Source: Rhizobium oryziradicis (GTDB taxonomy: Bacteria; Pseudomonadota; Alphaproteobacteria; Rhizobiales; Rhizobiaceae). From it: a stretch of DNA of 64,000 nucleotides. The translations under genes were made by a program, and so were the position numbers. Positions 54,413-62,911 of this stretch are shown piece by piece. The DNA lies in NCBI RefSeq assembly GCF_001939045.1, contig NZ_MKIM01000021.1, forward strand, positions 124,001 to 188,000. Reading direction: 5' to 3'. Position 1 is the first letter of the stretch; each line of letters begins with the position of its first letter. The notes under the pieces are model-generated. The model was given only the letters and a program-made list of their open reading frames with translations. It was not told the origin of the DNA and did not search any database.

Positions 54413-54449
54413 GGTCAAACTCCTTGCGGCCTTGGGATGCCGCTTAAGA

Positions 54450-55265
54450 TCACGTTGATTTCAGAGCATTTCTCTGAACGCCAAGATCGCGGATAAAATT
54501 CGCGAACTGGCTCTTTACATTGTCATCCCAGCTTGGAACCTGCTGGGTTTTTCCACCATAGACGGATGGCCATCCTGTCCCGGCGGGAAGAACATGCGGG
54601 CGCACATCAACGCCTGCACTTTTCAAACGTTCAGCATAGACCATTGTCTCATCCAGCAGCGGATCATCCTCGGACGAGAACAACAGGGCCGGTGCTATGC
54701 CCGACAACCTTGAACACACAGAGGGCGCGGCATAGGGATGGCAAATGCCACCGCTGAGATAGTGGCTCCAGCCATCGGCCCAACAGCTCCGCATGCCCGT
54801 TTCATCGGCTTTGCGAAACGACTGCGTGCCCATGAGCGGATCAAGCAAGGGTGAAACCAACACCTGACCATCCAGTTCATTGGCAAGCTGGTCGCGTGCT
54901 TTGAGACTGACGGCTGCGGCAATGTTACCACCCGCCTCTTCGCCTCCAACCAGCAGCAGGGATTTGCGATCCCCAAAACCGGCACGCTTTTTTGCCATAT
55001 AAGAAAATATCGAAAACCCCACTTCAAGCGGCTTTGGAAAAACCGAACCGAGAACATTATAATCCGGCACAACGACAATCGCCCCTGTCTCTGCCAGACA
55101 TTGCGCCATGGCGCACTCGCCAGGCCCAGTCTGACGAAACGCACCGCCGCGAAAATAGATCACAACCGGCGGCCCCTTGCCGTACTCCTCACCCGCATAA
55201 ACCCGCACCGAAACAGAGCCAACACTTGGCTTGTCCAGCGTCATATCCTTGATCTCAACGCCCAC
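54450..55265 (-). CDS. Alpha/beta-hydrolase-3 homologue lacking the catalytic serine
   Basis: A 271-residue protein of the HSL/esterase-like fold. The family landmarks are present but altered. The oxyanion motif HGGG appears as RGGA (residues 39-42), and the nucleophile elbow GDSAGG appears as GEEAGG (108-113), so Glu 110 replaces the catalytic serine. The acid region DDPLLDE is kept, but the usual HGF near the end reads TGW. The protein cannot work as a standard serine esterase. It may be a binding or regulatory protein, or use other chemistry. The GTG start at 55265 follows GGAG. It lies 37 bases before the adaptor gene, so it is probably co-expressed with the efflux pump. I do not know its function. 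Confidence 0.7.
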   Translation of the reverse strand: MGVEIKDMTLDKPSVGSVSVRVYAGEEYGKGPPVVIYFRGGAFRQTGPGECAMAQCLAETGAIVVVPDYNVLGSVFPKPLEVGFSIFSYMAKKRAGFGDRKSLLLVGGEEAGGNIAAAVSLKARDQLANELDGQVLVSPLLDPLMGTQSFRKADETGMRSCWADGWSHYLSGGICHPYAAPSVCSRLSGIAPALLFSSEDDPLLDETMVYAERLKSAGVDVRPHVLPAGTGWPSVYGGKTQQVPSWDDNVKSQFANFIRDLGVQRNALKST

Positions 55266-55657
55266 GAATGTTCACTCCGCAGACTGTGCAATCAGGACAC
55301 AGCTCGAAAGGAGCATGACCGATGCTGGCAAATAACGGGCGGTACGCATTTCAAAAGCCTTTTCATCTGTGGCGGCGGCACATATTTCGATGTGCCATTT
55401 CGTAAAAACCGGATTCTGTGGCAAACACGAGAACCTCAAGCCCTTTCATGTAAGCCCTTTGGAGCCGACAACAACCGGCTGCACGGATTTTGCACAGGTG
55501 ACCATGAATGACCTCTGCGCCCGTCAGCAGTGCCACCACATGTCGTCTTCCTTGAAAAGGAATTTACTTTATTCGCAATTTGGAACAAGTATAGCAAATG
55601 TGAGTACACTGTTCGAAATATCGAATAATAATGCATTGCAAAATGGAAGAGCGGTGA
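55266..55657. other. Divergent intergenic region before the LysR gene
   Basis: About 390 bases between the minus-strand hydrolase homologue and the plus-strand LysR gene. It should hold both promoters and the LysR site. The last 130 bases are A/T-richer. A short AAAACCGGATTC segment near 55408 recalls the dispersed repeats. No coding frame is convincing. Confidence 0.4.
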
Positions 55658-56563
55658 ATGGATCAATTGTCTGCCATGCGTGCCTTTGTCCGGGTTGTGG
55701 ATATGGGCAATTTCACACGCGCGTCAGAGGCTCTGAGCCTGCCCAAGGCCACAGTCACCAATCTCATTCAGGGGCTGGAGGCGCATTTGCGCACCAAACT
55801 GCTAAACCGCACGACGCGGCGCGTTATGGTGACCACCGATGGCGCGCTTTATTACGAAAGAGCAAAGCAGATTATCATGGAACTGGATGAGCTGGACATC
55901 AGCCTGTCCAACTCACACTCGCAGCCAAGTGGGCGCTTGCGCGTTGAAATGGCAGGAGCCTTTGCCGATTGGCTGGTGATACCGGCATTGCACAATTTTT
56001 ATCAGACATTCCCCGACATCCGCGTTGATCTCGGTGTCGGCGACCGCACAGTCGATTATCTTGCGGAAAATGTCGATTGTGCTTTGCGCGGTGGCGTTCC
56101 GAACGATCAGTCATTGATTGCGCGGCGGGTTGCAGAAGTGCCCATGATTGCCTGCGCATCACCACGCTATCTGGAACAAAACGGCATGCCACAGCATCCG
56201 AGCGATCTGGAAAAAGACCACCATTGTGTGGGCTATTTCCTGGCCCAAACCAATCGCGCCATGATGTTGAATTTCACGAAGAACGATGAGCATCTGGAAA
56301 TCAACGGGCGCTACCACGTGGCCGTTAATGATGCCAGAAGCTATCTCAATGCTGCATTATGTGGTCATGGGATAGCCACCGTGCCTCACTTCATGATTAG
56401 AGAAGCGCTTGAAAAGGGTGAGCTTCTCCAGGTCTTGACGGATTGGCAGGTCGAGTCCCTTCCGCTTTACGTTGTTTACCCACCAAACCGACATTTGAGC
56501 AACAAAGTCAGAGTGTTCGTCGATTGGCTGGTGCGATTGCTGAGCGATGAAAACCTCAATTAA
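55658..56563 (+). CDS. LysR-family regulator, probable regulator of the efflux operon
   Basis: A 301-residue LysR protein. The N-terminal helix-turn-helix is in AFVRVVDMGNFTRASEALSLPKATVTNLIQGLEAHL. The effector-binding domain follows, with LRVEMAGAFADWLVIPALHNF and YLNAALCGHGIATVPHFMI. It is divergent from the hydrolase/adaptor/pump genes. This copies the arrangement of MexT with mexEF in Pseudomonas, where a LysR protein activates an RND operon of the same branch. The effector is unknown. A dispersed repeat follows its stop codon. Confidence 0.86.
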   Translation: MDQLSAMRAFVRVVDMGNFTRASEALSLPKATVTNLIQGLEAHLRTKLLNRTTRRVMVTTDGALYYERAKQIIMELDELDISLSNSHSQPSGRLRVEMAGAFADWLVIPALHNFYQTFPDIRVDLGVGDRTVDYLAENVDCALRGGVPNDQSLIARRVAEVPMIACASPRYLEQNGMPQHPSDLEKDHHCVGYFLAQTNRAMMLNFTKNDEHLEINGRYHVAVNDARSYLNAALCGHGIATVPHFMIREALEKGELLQVLTDWQVESLPLYVVYPPNRHLSNKVRVFVDWLVRLLSDENLN

Positions 56564-56571
56564 AGCTTTGG

Positions 56572-56660
56572 TGCGATGCGTGGGAACCGGTTTTCGGAAA
56601 ATCCGATGCGAAAACAACAATCGAGAGCATCGCGCCGATTCCGATTTTCGGCACGATGCT
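56572..56660. repeat. Interspersed palindromic repeat between the LysR and HAD genes
   Basis: CGTGGGAACCGGTTTTC here matches the element at 3732-3819 in sequence and order. The end forms AGCATCGCGCCGA / TCGGCACGATGCT, complementary at 12 of 13 positions. It lies between convergent genes and could terminate both. Confidence 0.7.
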
Positions 56661-56687
56661 CGAGAAAACAGGGTCTTATCGCAAAAA

Positions 56688-57356
56688 TCAGAGGCCCAAA
56701 GCGCCCGCCAGACCAGAAATATCGGCGATTTCCTTGTATCCGTAGTAGGGGTTTGCCGGCTCGTGGCCGCGATTGACCCAGATTTTGTTTTTGATACCAA
56801 GGCCATAGGCCGACATCAGGTCATAACGGAATGAAGACGAGCAGTGAACGATGTCTTCAGGACCGCAACCCAGCATGTCGAACATATATTCAAACGCCTT
56901 GAAGCGCGGCTTATACGCCTGCGCCTGTTCAGCGGTATAAACGGCGTGAAAAGGTGCACCCAGCTTTTCGACATTCGACATGATCTGCGAGTCCATCGCA
57001 TTGGACAGGATCACCAACGGAATTTCCTTGGCAACTTTGGCAAGCCCCGCTGGCACATCCGGATGCGGTCCCCAGGTGGGAATGCGTTCATAGACCATGA
57101 CGGCGTCTTCTGGCTTGAACGCCACGCCATTTCTCTTGCAGGTGCGCTCCAGCGAATTATGGACGAGATCGGCAAAAGGTTGCCACGGACCAAGGCATTC
57201 ATCAATACGATAAGCGGTCCAATCCTTGATAAACTGCTGCATTACCGGTTCCGAAAGCACGTCACCAAAGAGGTCGCGTGCCGCTTGCGCCATGTTGAAA
57301 TTGATCAGCGTGCCGTGGCAGTCGAACGTTACGTATTTGGGGCGGAACGTGGTCAT
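56688..57356 (-). CDS. HAD hydrolase of the L-2-haloacid dehalogenase type
   Basis: A 222-residue HAD-superfamily protein. Motif I is VTFDCHGTLI with the nucleophile Asp near residue 12. Motif II is VILSNAMDSQI, motif III is the Lys in AYKPRFKAFEYM, and motif IV lies around DIVHCSSSFRYDLMSAYGLG. This is the type II haloacid dehalogenase/phosphatase layout with a short cap. It ends at 56688 next to a repeat and is divergent from the aminotransferase gene, about 420 bases apart. Real dehalogenase activity is not assured, since many such proteins are phosphatases. Confidence 0.82.
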   Translation of the reverse strand: MTTFRPKYVTFDCHGTLINFNMAQAARDLFGDVLSEPVMQQFIKDWTAYRIDECLGPWQPFADLVHNSLERTCKRNGVAFKPEDAVMVYERIPTWGPHPDVPAGLAKVAKEIPLVILSNAMDSQIMSNVEKLGAPFHAVYTAEQAQAYKPRFKAFEYMFDMLGCGPEDIVHCSSSFRYDLMSAYGLGIKNKIWVNRGHEPANPYYGYKEIADISGLAGALGL

Positions 57357-57774
57357 TCATCTGTCCTTATCGTCGATGTTGAACTTTTAAGCCTGCACAC
57401 AGTCTAGAGCGCCTTGGCAGACCGCTTTCACCGTATTGCCCATGAGCGAAAGCAGAAAATTCCAATTCAACGGGAGAAACCGGCACACCGTGTCATGGCG
57501 CACAGTGGCTGACGGCGGGCCGTAAAATGCCGTTCTCAACTGTCAGCAGAAGATGCGGTGGCGCAGGCGCGCAACAACGAAAAATTCCGTTTGTTCGGCC
57601 CGATTCGGAGGCTTCCCCGGCAGGAGATGGGGAACACTCTTGAGGTCCGCATAATGGCTCAAACGGAGTCGGCTTAAGCCATTTATGCAGTCGATTTAAA
57701 GTGTTACAGCGCCCTTTGAACATTAGATCAAAGGCCATTCCGCTGTAGCCGCCCATGCTGGATTGGAAAAGCAG
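57357..57774. other. Divergent intergenic region before the aminotransferase gene
   Basis: About 420 bases. It holds TCTAGAGCGCC near 57402 that recalls repeat ends, and a nested inverted repeat at 57705-57747. An 87-codon minus-strand frame at 57493-57756 has no domain, so I do not call it. Promoters for both flanking genes must lie here, but I cannot place them with confidence. Confidence 0.4.
57705..57747. repeat. Nested inverted repeat in the leader of the aminotransferase gene
   Basis: The outer arms are TACAGCG (57705-57711) and CGCTGTA (57741-57747). The inner arms are CCTTTGA (57713-57719) and TCAAAGG (57728-57734). This cruciform resembles a second class of rhizobial intergenic repeat that begins with TTTAAAGTGTTACAGCG. 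It lies just 27 bases before the start codon and could fold in the mRNA leader. Confidence 0.6.
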
Positions 57775-59154
57775 ATGTTAAGCAACTCCTTGATCGAACT
57801 CGACCGCCGCCACCTTATTCACCCTGTGTCTTCCTATCGCGGCCATGAAGAACTGGGTGCTCGTGTTTTGAAATCGGCGCGCGGTGCCATTGTCACGGAC
57901 ATGAACGGCCATGAGCTGGTTGATGGCTTCGCGGGTCTCTGGTGCGTTAACGCCGGATATGGTCAAGACAGTATTGCCGAGGCCGCCGCCCGCCAAATGC
58001 GTGAGCTGCCCTATGCGACCGGCTATTTTGATATGGGCTCGGAACCCGCTATCCGCCTTGCCGCCGAGCTGGCCGAGCGCGCGCCGGGCGATCTCAATCA
58101 TATCTTCTTCACGCTCGGCGGCTCAGATGCAGTTGATAGCACCGTGCGCTTCATCCGCTATTATTGGCATTGCAAAGGCCAACCGCAGCGTGACCAATTT
58201 ATTTCAATCGAGCAGGGCTACCACGGCTCGTCCACGGTTGGCGCTGGCTTGACGGCGCTGCCCGCCTTCCACGCCGGTTTTGGCCTGCCCTTTTCGTGGC
58301 AACACAAGATTCCCTCCCATTACAGCTATCGCAATCCGGCAGGCGACACACCAGAGGCCATTATTGCCGCCTCGCTGCAAGCCCTTCATGCCAAGGTCGA
58401 AGAGCTGGGCGGACCAGAGCGCGTTGCCGCATTTTATGCCGAGCCAATCCAGGGGTCCGGCGGGGTGATTGTTCCGCCGAAGGGCTGGATAAAAGCCATG
58501 TATGACGCGTGTGCTGCCATGGACATTCTCTTTATCGCCGACGAGGTCATCACCGGCTTTGGCCGCACCGGACCGTTGTTTGCCTGCTCCGATGAAGGCA
58601 TCGTGCCCGATTTCATGACAACGGCCAAGGGATTAACCTCTGGCTATGTGCCAATGGGTGCCGTCTTCATGTCCGACCGGGTTTATGACGTTATGGCCGA
58701 TGGTGCCGGTGCTGCGGCCATTGGCCATGGTTACACCTATTCGGCCCATCCGGTGAGCGCTGCCGTGGGTCTGGAGGTTCTTCGCCTCTATGAAAATGGC
58801 TTGCTGGCCAATGGTCGCCGCGCCGGTGAGAGGCTGATGGCAGGGTTGGAAAAGCTTCGCGATCACCCGCTTGTGGGCGATGTACGGGGTCGTGGCATGC
58901 TGGCTGCCATCGAGCTGGTGGTGGACAAAGCCAAGAAGACCCCGCTGCCGACCGATGCCGCACCGGCGCGGCGTATTTTTGATCGCGCCTGGCAACAGGG
59001 ACTTGTTATCCGCGCGTTTGCCAATGGTGTTCTGGGCTATGCACCGCCGCTGTGCTGCACAGATGACGAGATCGACATGATCCTTGAGCGCACACGCCTT
59101 GTGCTGGACGCCACTTTGGAAGATGCGGACGTCCGTAGGGCTATGGTCGGATAA
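57775..59154 (+). CDS. Class III (omega) aminotransferase
   Basis: A 459-residue PLP enzyme. Family signs are FAGLWCVNAGYG near 52-63, GGSDAVDSTVRFIRYY near 115-130, the PLP-ring Asp 256 in IADEVITGFGRTG, and Lys 285 in TTAKGLTSGYVPMGA. It moves an amino group between an amine or omega-amino acid and pyruvate or another keto acid in the cytoplasm. ATG 57775 is used; a TTG four codons earlier is possible. It is placed 273 bases before a binding-protein gene, with a GC-rich stem-loop between, so it may form one transcript with the transporter whose cargo would then be an amine or amino acid conjugate. No exact substrate can be read. Confidence 0.85.
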   Translation: MLSNSLIELDRRHLIHPVSSYRGHEELGARVLKSARGAIVTDMNGHELVDGFAGLWCVNAGYGQDSIAEAAARQMRELPYATGYFDMGSEPAIRLAAELAERAPGDLNHIFFTLGGSDAVDSTVRFIRYYWHCKGQPQRDQFISIEQGYHGSSTVGAGLTALPAFHAGFGLPFSWQHKIPSHYSYRNPAGDTPEAIIAASLQALHAKVEELGGPERVAAFYAEPIQGSGGVIVPPKGWIKAMYDACAAMDILFIADEVITGFGRTGPLFACSDEGIVPDFMTTAKGLTSGYVPMGAVFMSDRVYDVMADGAGAAAIGHGYTYSAHPVSAAVGLEVLRLYENGLLANGRRAGERLMAGLEKLRDHPLVGDVRGRGMLAAIELVVDKAKKTPLPTDAAPARRIFDRAWQQGLVIRAFANGVLGYAPPLCCTDDEIDMILERTRLVLDATLEDADVRRAMVG

Positions 59155-59169
59155 ACCTTGGAAGATGCT

Positions 59170-59195
59170 GCCCGCTACGAAATAGCGTAGCGGGC
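59170..59195 (+). terminator. GC-rich stem-loop after the aminotransferase gene
   Basis: GCCCGCTACG (59170-59179) pairs perfectly with CGTAGCGGGC (59186-59195) around a six-base loop, 16 bases past the stop. It could be a terminator, with weak T-content downstream, or an intercistronic processing hairpin. Confidence 0.6.
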
Positions 59196-59427
59196 GGCAA
59201 ATTCGGTATTTTGTATCGCGCATAGCATGGTCTTCAGACCACACAATCTCCACAGAATGCGAAACTGATGGCACGAAAAGAGGCCGGAAACGGTCCATGT
59301 CTCATGGGAGTCACAACACGGGAGAACGTCACCGCAGGCCTAAACACCTGCACAGCAGCATCCGAAACGGCAAGAAACAGCAACTTCCGTTCGGCGTTCG
59401 GTTAAACAAAAGAACAGAGGGAACGAC

Positions 59428-61038
59428 ATGCACAACACTCCAAACAATTGGTCAAAATCCGATGACGATTTTGTAGAGCAGGCTATCCGACGCGGTGCCA
59501 GCCGCCGTGAGCTGCTGCAGATGATGCTGGCAGGCGGGGCGGCCATGACGGCTGCAAGCTTCGCCTTTGGCCGTGCAGAGCAGGCGATTGCCGCAACGCC
59601 GGTGTCTGGCGGCGCGCTGAAGGCCGCGGGCTGGTCCTCATCGATTTCCGATACGCTTGATCCGGCCAAAGCCTCGGCCACCACCGATTATGTTCGCCTC
59701 TGTACCTTTTACAACCGTCTCTCGATTCTTGACCCTTCTGGCAATGTGAAGATGGAGCTGGCAGAGGCAATCGAGAGCAAGGACGCCCAGACCTGGACCA
59801 TCAAGCTGCGAAAAGGCGTGACATTCCATAGCGGCAAGACGCTCACCTCCGCTGACGTTATCTTCACCTTGAAGCGCCACAAGGATCCGGCCATTGGCTC
59901 CAAGGTTGCCAAGCTGGCCGCGCAGATGAAGGAATTCAAGGCTGTCGATGATCTGACGCTTGAGATTGTCCTCGATTCTCCCAATGCCGACCTGCCAAGC
60001 ATTCTGGCCCTCAACCATTTCATGATTGTCGCCGATGGCACGACGGATTTCAGCGCAGGCAACGGCACAGGACCATTCGTCAAAGAAGTGTTTGAACCCG
60101 GCGTGCGCTCCATCGGCACCAAGAACAAAAACTACTGGAAAGCATCGCTTCCTCACCTCGACTCGGTCGAGTTCTTTGCCATTGTCGATGATAATGCCCG
60201 TGCCAATGCGCTGATGTCGGGTGATATTCAACTTGCCGGTCAAATCAGCCCGCGCTCCAAGCGATTGATCGAAAGCAACGACGCACTTGTGCTGGTGCAG
60301 GCCTCGGCTGGCAACTATACCAACCTCAATCTCCGACTGGACATGTCGCCCGGCGACAAGAAAGACTTTGTTGACGGTATGAAATATATCGTCGATCGTG
60401 AGCAGATCGTGAAGTCTGTCTTGCGGGGTTATGGTCAGGTGGCAAACGACCAGCCCATTTCGCCAGCGAACCGCTTCCATGACGCGGCACTCAAGCCCAA
60501 AGCCTTTGACCCGGACAAGGCAAAATTCCTGTTCAACAAGTCCGGCATGCTCAACCAGACCATTCCCGTCATTGCCTCAGACGCGGCATCCTTCTCCATC
60601 GAGATGGCAGGGATGATCCAGGCCTCGGCCTCCAAGATCGGCCTGAAGCTTGATGTGCAGCGTGTTGCATCGGATGGCTATTGGAACAATTACTGGCTCA
60701 AGGCACCGATCCACTTCGGCAATATCGATCCGCGCCCAACGCCCGATATCATGTTCTCGCTGTTCTATTCTTCCAATGCCGCGTGGAATGAAAGCCGCTA
60801 TAAGTCGCCGAAGTTTGACAGTCTCCTGCTGGAGGCGCGTGGCTTGCTGGATGAGGCGAAGCGCCGAGAGATCTACAATCAGCTTCAGGGCATGGTGTCC
60901 GAAGAGGCTGGCACCATCATTCCGGCCTATCTCTCAAGCGTGGATGCCATGAGCTCGAAGATCAAGGGCTATACCTCCAGTCCGTTTGGCGGTTTGATGG
61001 GTGGCTCGTTTGCGGAATACATCTGGTTTGCTGCCTGA
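59428..61038 (+). CDS. Periplasmic substrate-binding protein with a Tat signal (SBP family 5)
   Basis: A 536-residue peptide-type binding protein. The leader GASRRELLQMMLAGGAAMTAASFAFG shows a twin-arginine motif (SRREL) ahead of a mildly hydrophobic stretch, so it is likely exported folded by Tat, which is uncommon but known for this family. The mature part includes LAEAIESKDAQTWTIKLRKGVTFHSGKTLTSADVIF and GTGPFVKEVFEPG. It starts a transporter block, and the preceding aminotransferase gene suggests an amino compound as ligand. The stop is followed by a perfect stem-loop and then by two permease genes. Confidence 0.85.
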   Translation: MHNTPNNWSKSDDDFVEQAIRRGASRRELLQMMLAGGAAMTAASFAFGRAEQAIAATPVSGGALKAAGWSSSISDTLDPAKASATTDYVRLCTFYNRLSILDPSGNVKMELAEAIESKDAQTWTIKLRKGVTFHSGKTLTSADVIFTLKRHKDPAIGSKVAKLAAQMKEFKAVDDLTLEIVLDSPNADLPSILALNHFMIVADGTTDFSAGNGTGPFVKEVFEPGVRSIGTKNKNYWKASLPHLDSVEFFAIVDDNARANALMSGDIQLAGQISPRSKRLIESNDALVLVQASAGNYTNLNLRLDMSPGDKKDFVDGMKYIVDREQIVKSVLRGYGQVANDQPISPANRFHDAALKPKAFDPDKAKFLFNKSGMLNQTIPVIASDAASFSIEMAGMIQASASKIGLKLDVQRVASDGYWNNYWLKAPIHFGNIDPRPTPDIMFSLFYSSNAAWNESRYKSPKFDSLLLEARGLLDEAKRREIYNQLQGMVSEEAGTIIPAYLSSVDAMSSKIKGYTSSPFGGLMGGSFAEYIWFAA

Positions 61039-61046
61039 TGCGATGA

Positions 61047-61074
61047 TTGACCGGCGGTCTCAGCCGCCGGTCAA
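61047..61074 (+). terminator. Intercistronic stem-loop after the Tat-exported binding protein gene
   Basis: TTGACCGGCGG (61047-61057) pairs perfectly over 11 bases with CCGCCGGTCAA (61064-61074) around a six-base loop, eight bases past the stop. No T-run follows. It is the strongest of the hairpins that follow binding-protein genes in this window. Confidence 0.7.
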
Positions 61075-61115
61075 ACGTCATCTGCTTTCGCAGGCATCTC
61101 TACAGGAGCAGAGCC

Positions 61116-62066
61116 GTGAACACACATATCCTATCTCTCATTCTGAGCCGATTGTTCATCACGATCTTAACGTTGATGATCATTTCAGTGATCGTCTTTG
61201 TGGCAACAACTTTGCTGCCCGGCGATACCGCGACAATCCTGCTTGGACAATCGGCAACGCCCGAAGCCATTGCGGGCTTGCGCAAGGCCATGCATCTGGA
61301 TGAACCCGCTTTCTTCCGGTTTCTGGCCTGGATCCTCGCTTTTTTGCATGGCGACCTTGGGATTTCCTACGCAAACAATATGCCCATTGCCCAGTTGATT
61401 GGCGCACGCCTGCTGAACTCGTTGAAACTGGCCGCTGTGACGACAGGTTTTGCCCTGCCGATTTCGCTGTTTCTGGGCATTACGACCGCGATGTTTCGCA
61501 GTTCCTGGTATGACAGGACCGTCACCGTTTTTACGATTGGTGTGATTTCCATTCCGGAATTCATGGTGGCAACCACGGCTGTGCTGATCTTTGCGGTCTA
61601 TTTGAAATGGCTCCCCGCCTTGTCGCTCACCGGTGATGTGCACAGCCTGTGGGGTTTGATGCGAGCCTATGCGATGCCAGTGATCACGCTTACCTGCGTG
61701 GTGTCCGCACAAATGATCCGCATGACCCGAGCGGCGGTGATTGATGCCCTCGACAGCCCCTATGTGGAAATGGCCTTGCTGAAAGGTGCCTCGCGAAAAA
61801 GGCTGGTGCTTTCGCACGCGCTTCCCAATTGCCTTGGCCCCATTGCCAATGCGGTGGCATTGTCGCTCTCTTACCTGCTGGGCGGTGTGATCATCATTGA
61901 AACCATCTTCAATTATCCGGGCATTGCAAAACTGATGGTCGATGCCGTGACAACCCGTGATCTGCCGCTCATTCAGAGCTGCGCGATGATTTTCTGTCTC
62001 GCCTATCTTGTGCTTGTCACCATCGCCGATCTGATTGCCATTCTGTCGAATCCGAGGTTGCGATGA
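61116..62066 (+). CDS. Peptide-type ABC transporter permease (DppB type)
   Basis: A 316-residue permease with about six helices. SLILSRLFITILTLMIISVIVFVATTLLPGD is the usual start. The core has GDLGISYANNMPIAQLI and the EAA loop YVEMALLKGASRKRLVLSHALPNCLGP. I place the start at GTG 61116, which follows AGGAG seven bases upstream; the open frame before it is in the stem-loop region. Its last four bases overlap the DppC-type gene. It serves the binding protein at 59428-61038. Confidence 0.85.
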   Translation: MNTHILSLILSRLFITILTLMIISVIVFVATTLLPGDTATILLGQSATPEAIAGLRKAMHLDEPAFFRFLAWILAFLHGDLGISYANNMPIAQLIGARLLNSLKLAAVTTGFALPISLFLGITTAMFRSSWYDRTVTVFTIGVISIPEFMVATTAVLIFAVYLKWLPALSLTGDVHSLWGLMRAYAMPVITLTCVVSAQMIRMTRAAVIDALDSPYVEMALLKGASRKRLVLSHALPNCLGPIANAVALSLSYLLGGVIIIETIFNYPGIAKLMVDAVTTRDLPLIQSCAMIFCLAYLVLVTIADLIAILSNPRLR

Positions 62067-62911
62067 CCGCCAAGACCACAAGCACTACCCAACAAAGGCC
62101 GCGCTACCGTATCAAGGCGACGGGCATGTTGGGCCTGTTCATTATCCTGTTCTGGCTGGTTATTGCCCTCTTTGGACCGCATATCGCGCCCTATGGCATT
62201 GGCGATATCGTCGATCAGGACTATTTTGGCCCGATATCGCGTGCCTTTTGGCTCGGCTCTGATTATCTGGGCCGCGACATGTTCTCGCGCATTGTCTATG
62301 GCGCACGCTATACGCTTGGGATCTCTCTGGCCGCCGCGACCATTGCCTGTGCCTGCGGCGTCGTGCTGGGCATGAGTGCCGCCGTTACGGGCGGGTGGTT
62401 TGACAGTGTTTTAAGCCGGTTTTTCGATGCAATGAGCTCGATTCCCAGCAAGCTTTTTGCGCTGGTGGTCGTGTCTGCCGTTGGCTCATCCATTCCCGTT
62501 CTGATCGGCATGCTAGCCGTGATCTATATTCCCGGCTCCTATCGCTTTGCCCGTGCACTGGCCGTCAACATCGCAGCCATGGACTACATCACCATCGCAC
62601 GCTTGCGCGGTGAAAAAATGCTCCATATCATCACGGCGGAAGTGTTTCCCAACATTCTTGGCCCGGTGCTGACCGACTTCGGATTGCGGTTTGTTTTCAT
62701 TGTGCTTTTGCTGTCCGGCATGTCCTTTCTCGGCCTTGGTGTTCAGCCGCCTGACGCCGATTGGGGCGGACTGGTGCGCGAAAACATCGACGGTCTGCCA
62801 TTCGCAGCGCCAGCCGTGATTGTGCCCTGTCTTGCCATTGCCAGCCTCACCATCGCCATCAATCTTTTCATCGACAATCTTCCTGTCAAAATACGGGATC
62901 GGAGCGCGTAA
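62063..62911 (+). CDS. Peptide-type ABC transporter permease (DppC type)
   Basis: A 282-residue permease. GMLGLFIILFWLVIALFGPHIAPYG is followed by WLGSDYLGRDMFSRIVYGARYTLG, the family hallmark. The EAA loop reads YITIARLRGEKMLHIITAEVFPNI, and LSGMSFLGLGVQPPDADWGGLV is characteristic. It overlaps the DppB-type gene by four bases, and its TAA stop is followed at once by the ATG of the ATPase gene. Confidence 0.87.
   Translation: MTAKTTSTTQQRPRYRIKATGMLGLFIILFWLVIALFGPHIAPYGIGDIVDQDYFGPISRAFWLGSDYLGRDMFSRIVYGARYTLGISLAAATIACACGVVLGMSAAVTGGWFDSVLSRFFDAMSSIPSKLFALVVVSAVGSSIPVLIGMLAVIYIPGSYRFARALAVNIAAMDYITIARLRGEKMLHIITAEVFPNILGPVLTDFGLRFVFIVLLLSGMSFLGLGVQPPDADWGGLVRENIDGLPFAAPAVIVPCLAIASLTIAINLFIDNLPVKIRDRSA

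Noticed and set aside
57493-57756. An 87-codon minus-strand frame in the spacer before the aminotransferase gene
   Set aside because: No domain, no ribosome site and overlap with a palindromic repeat.
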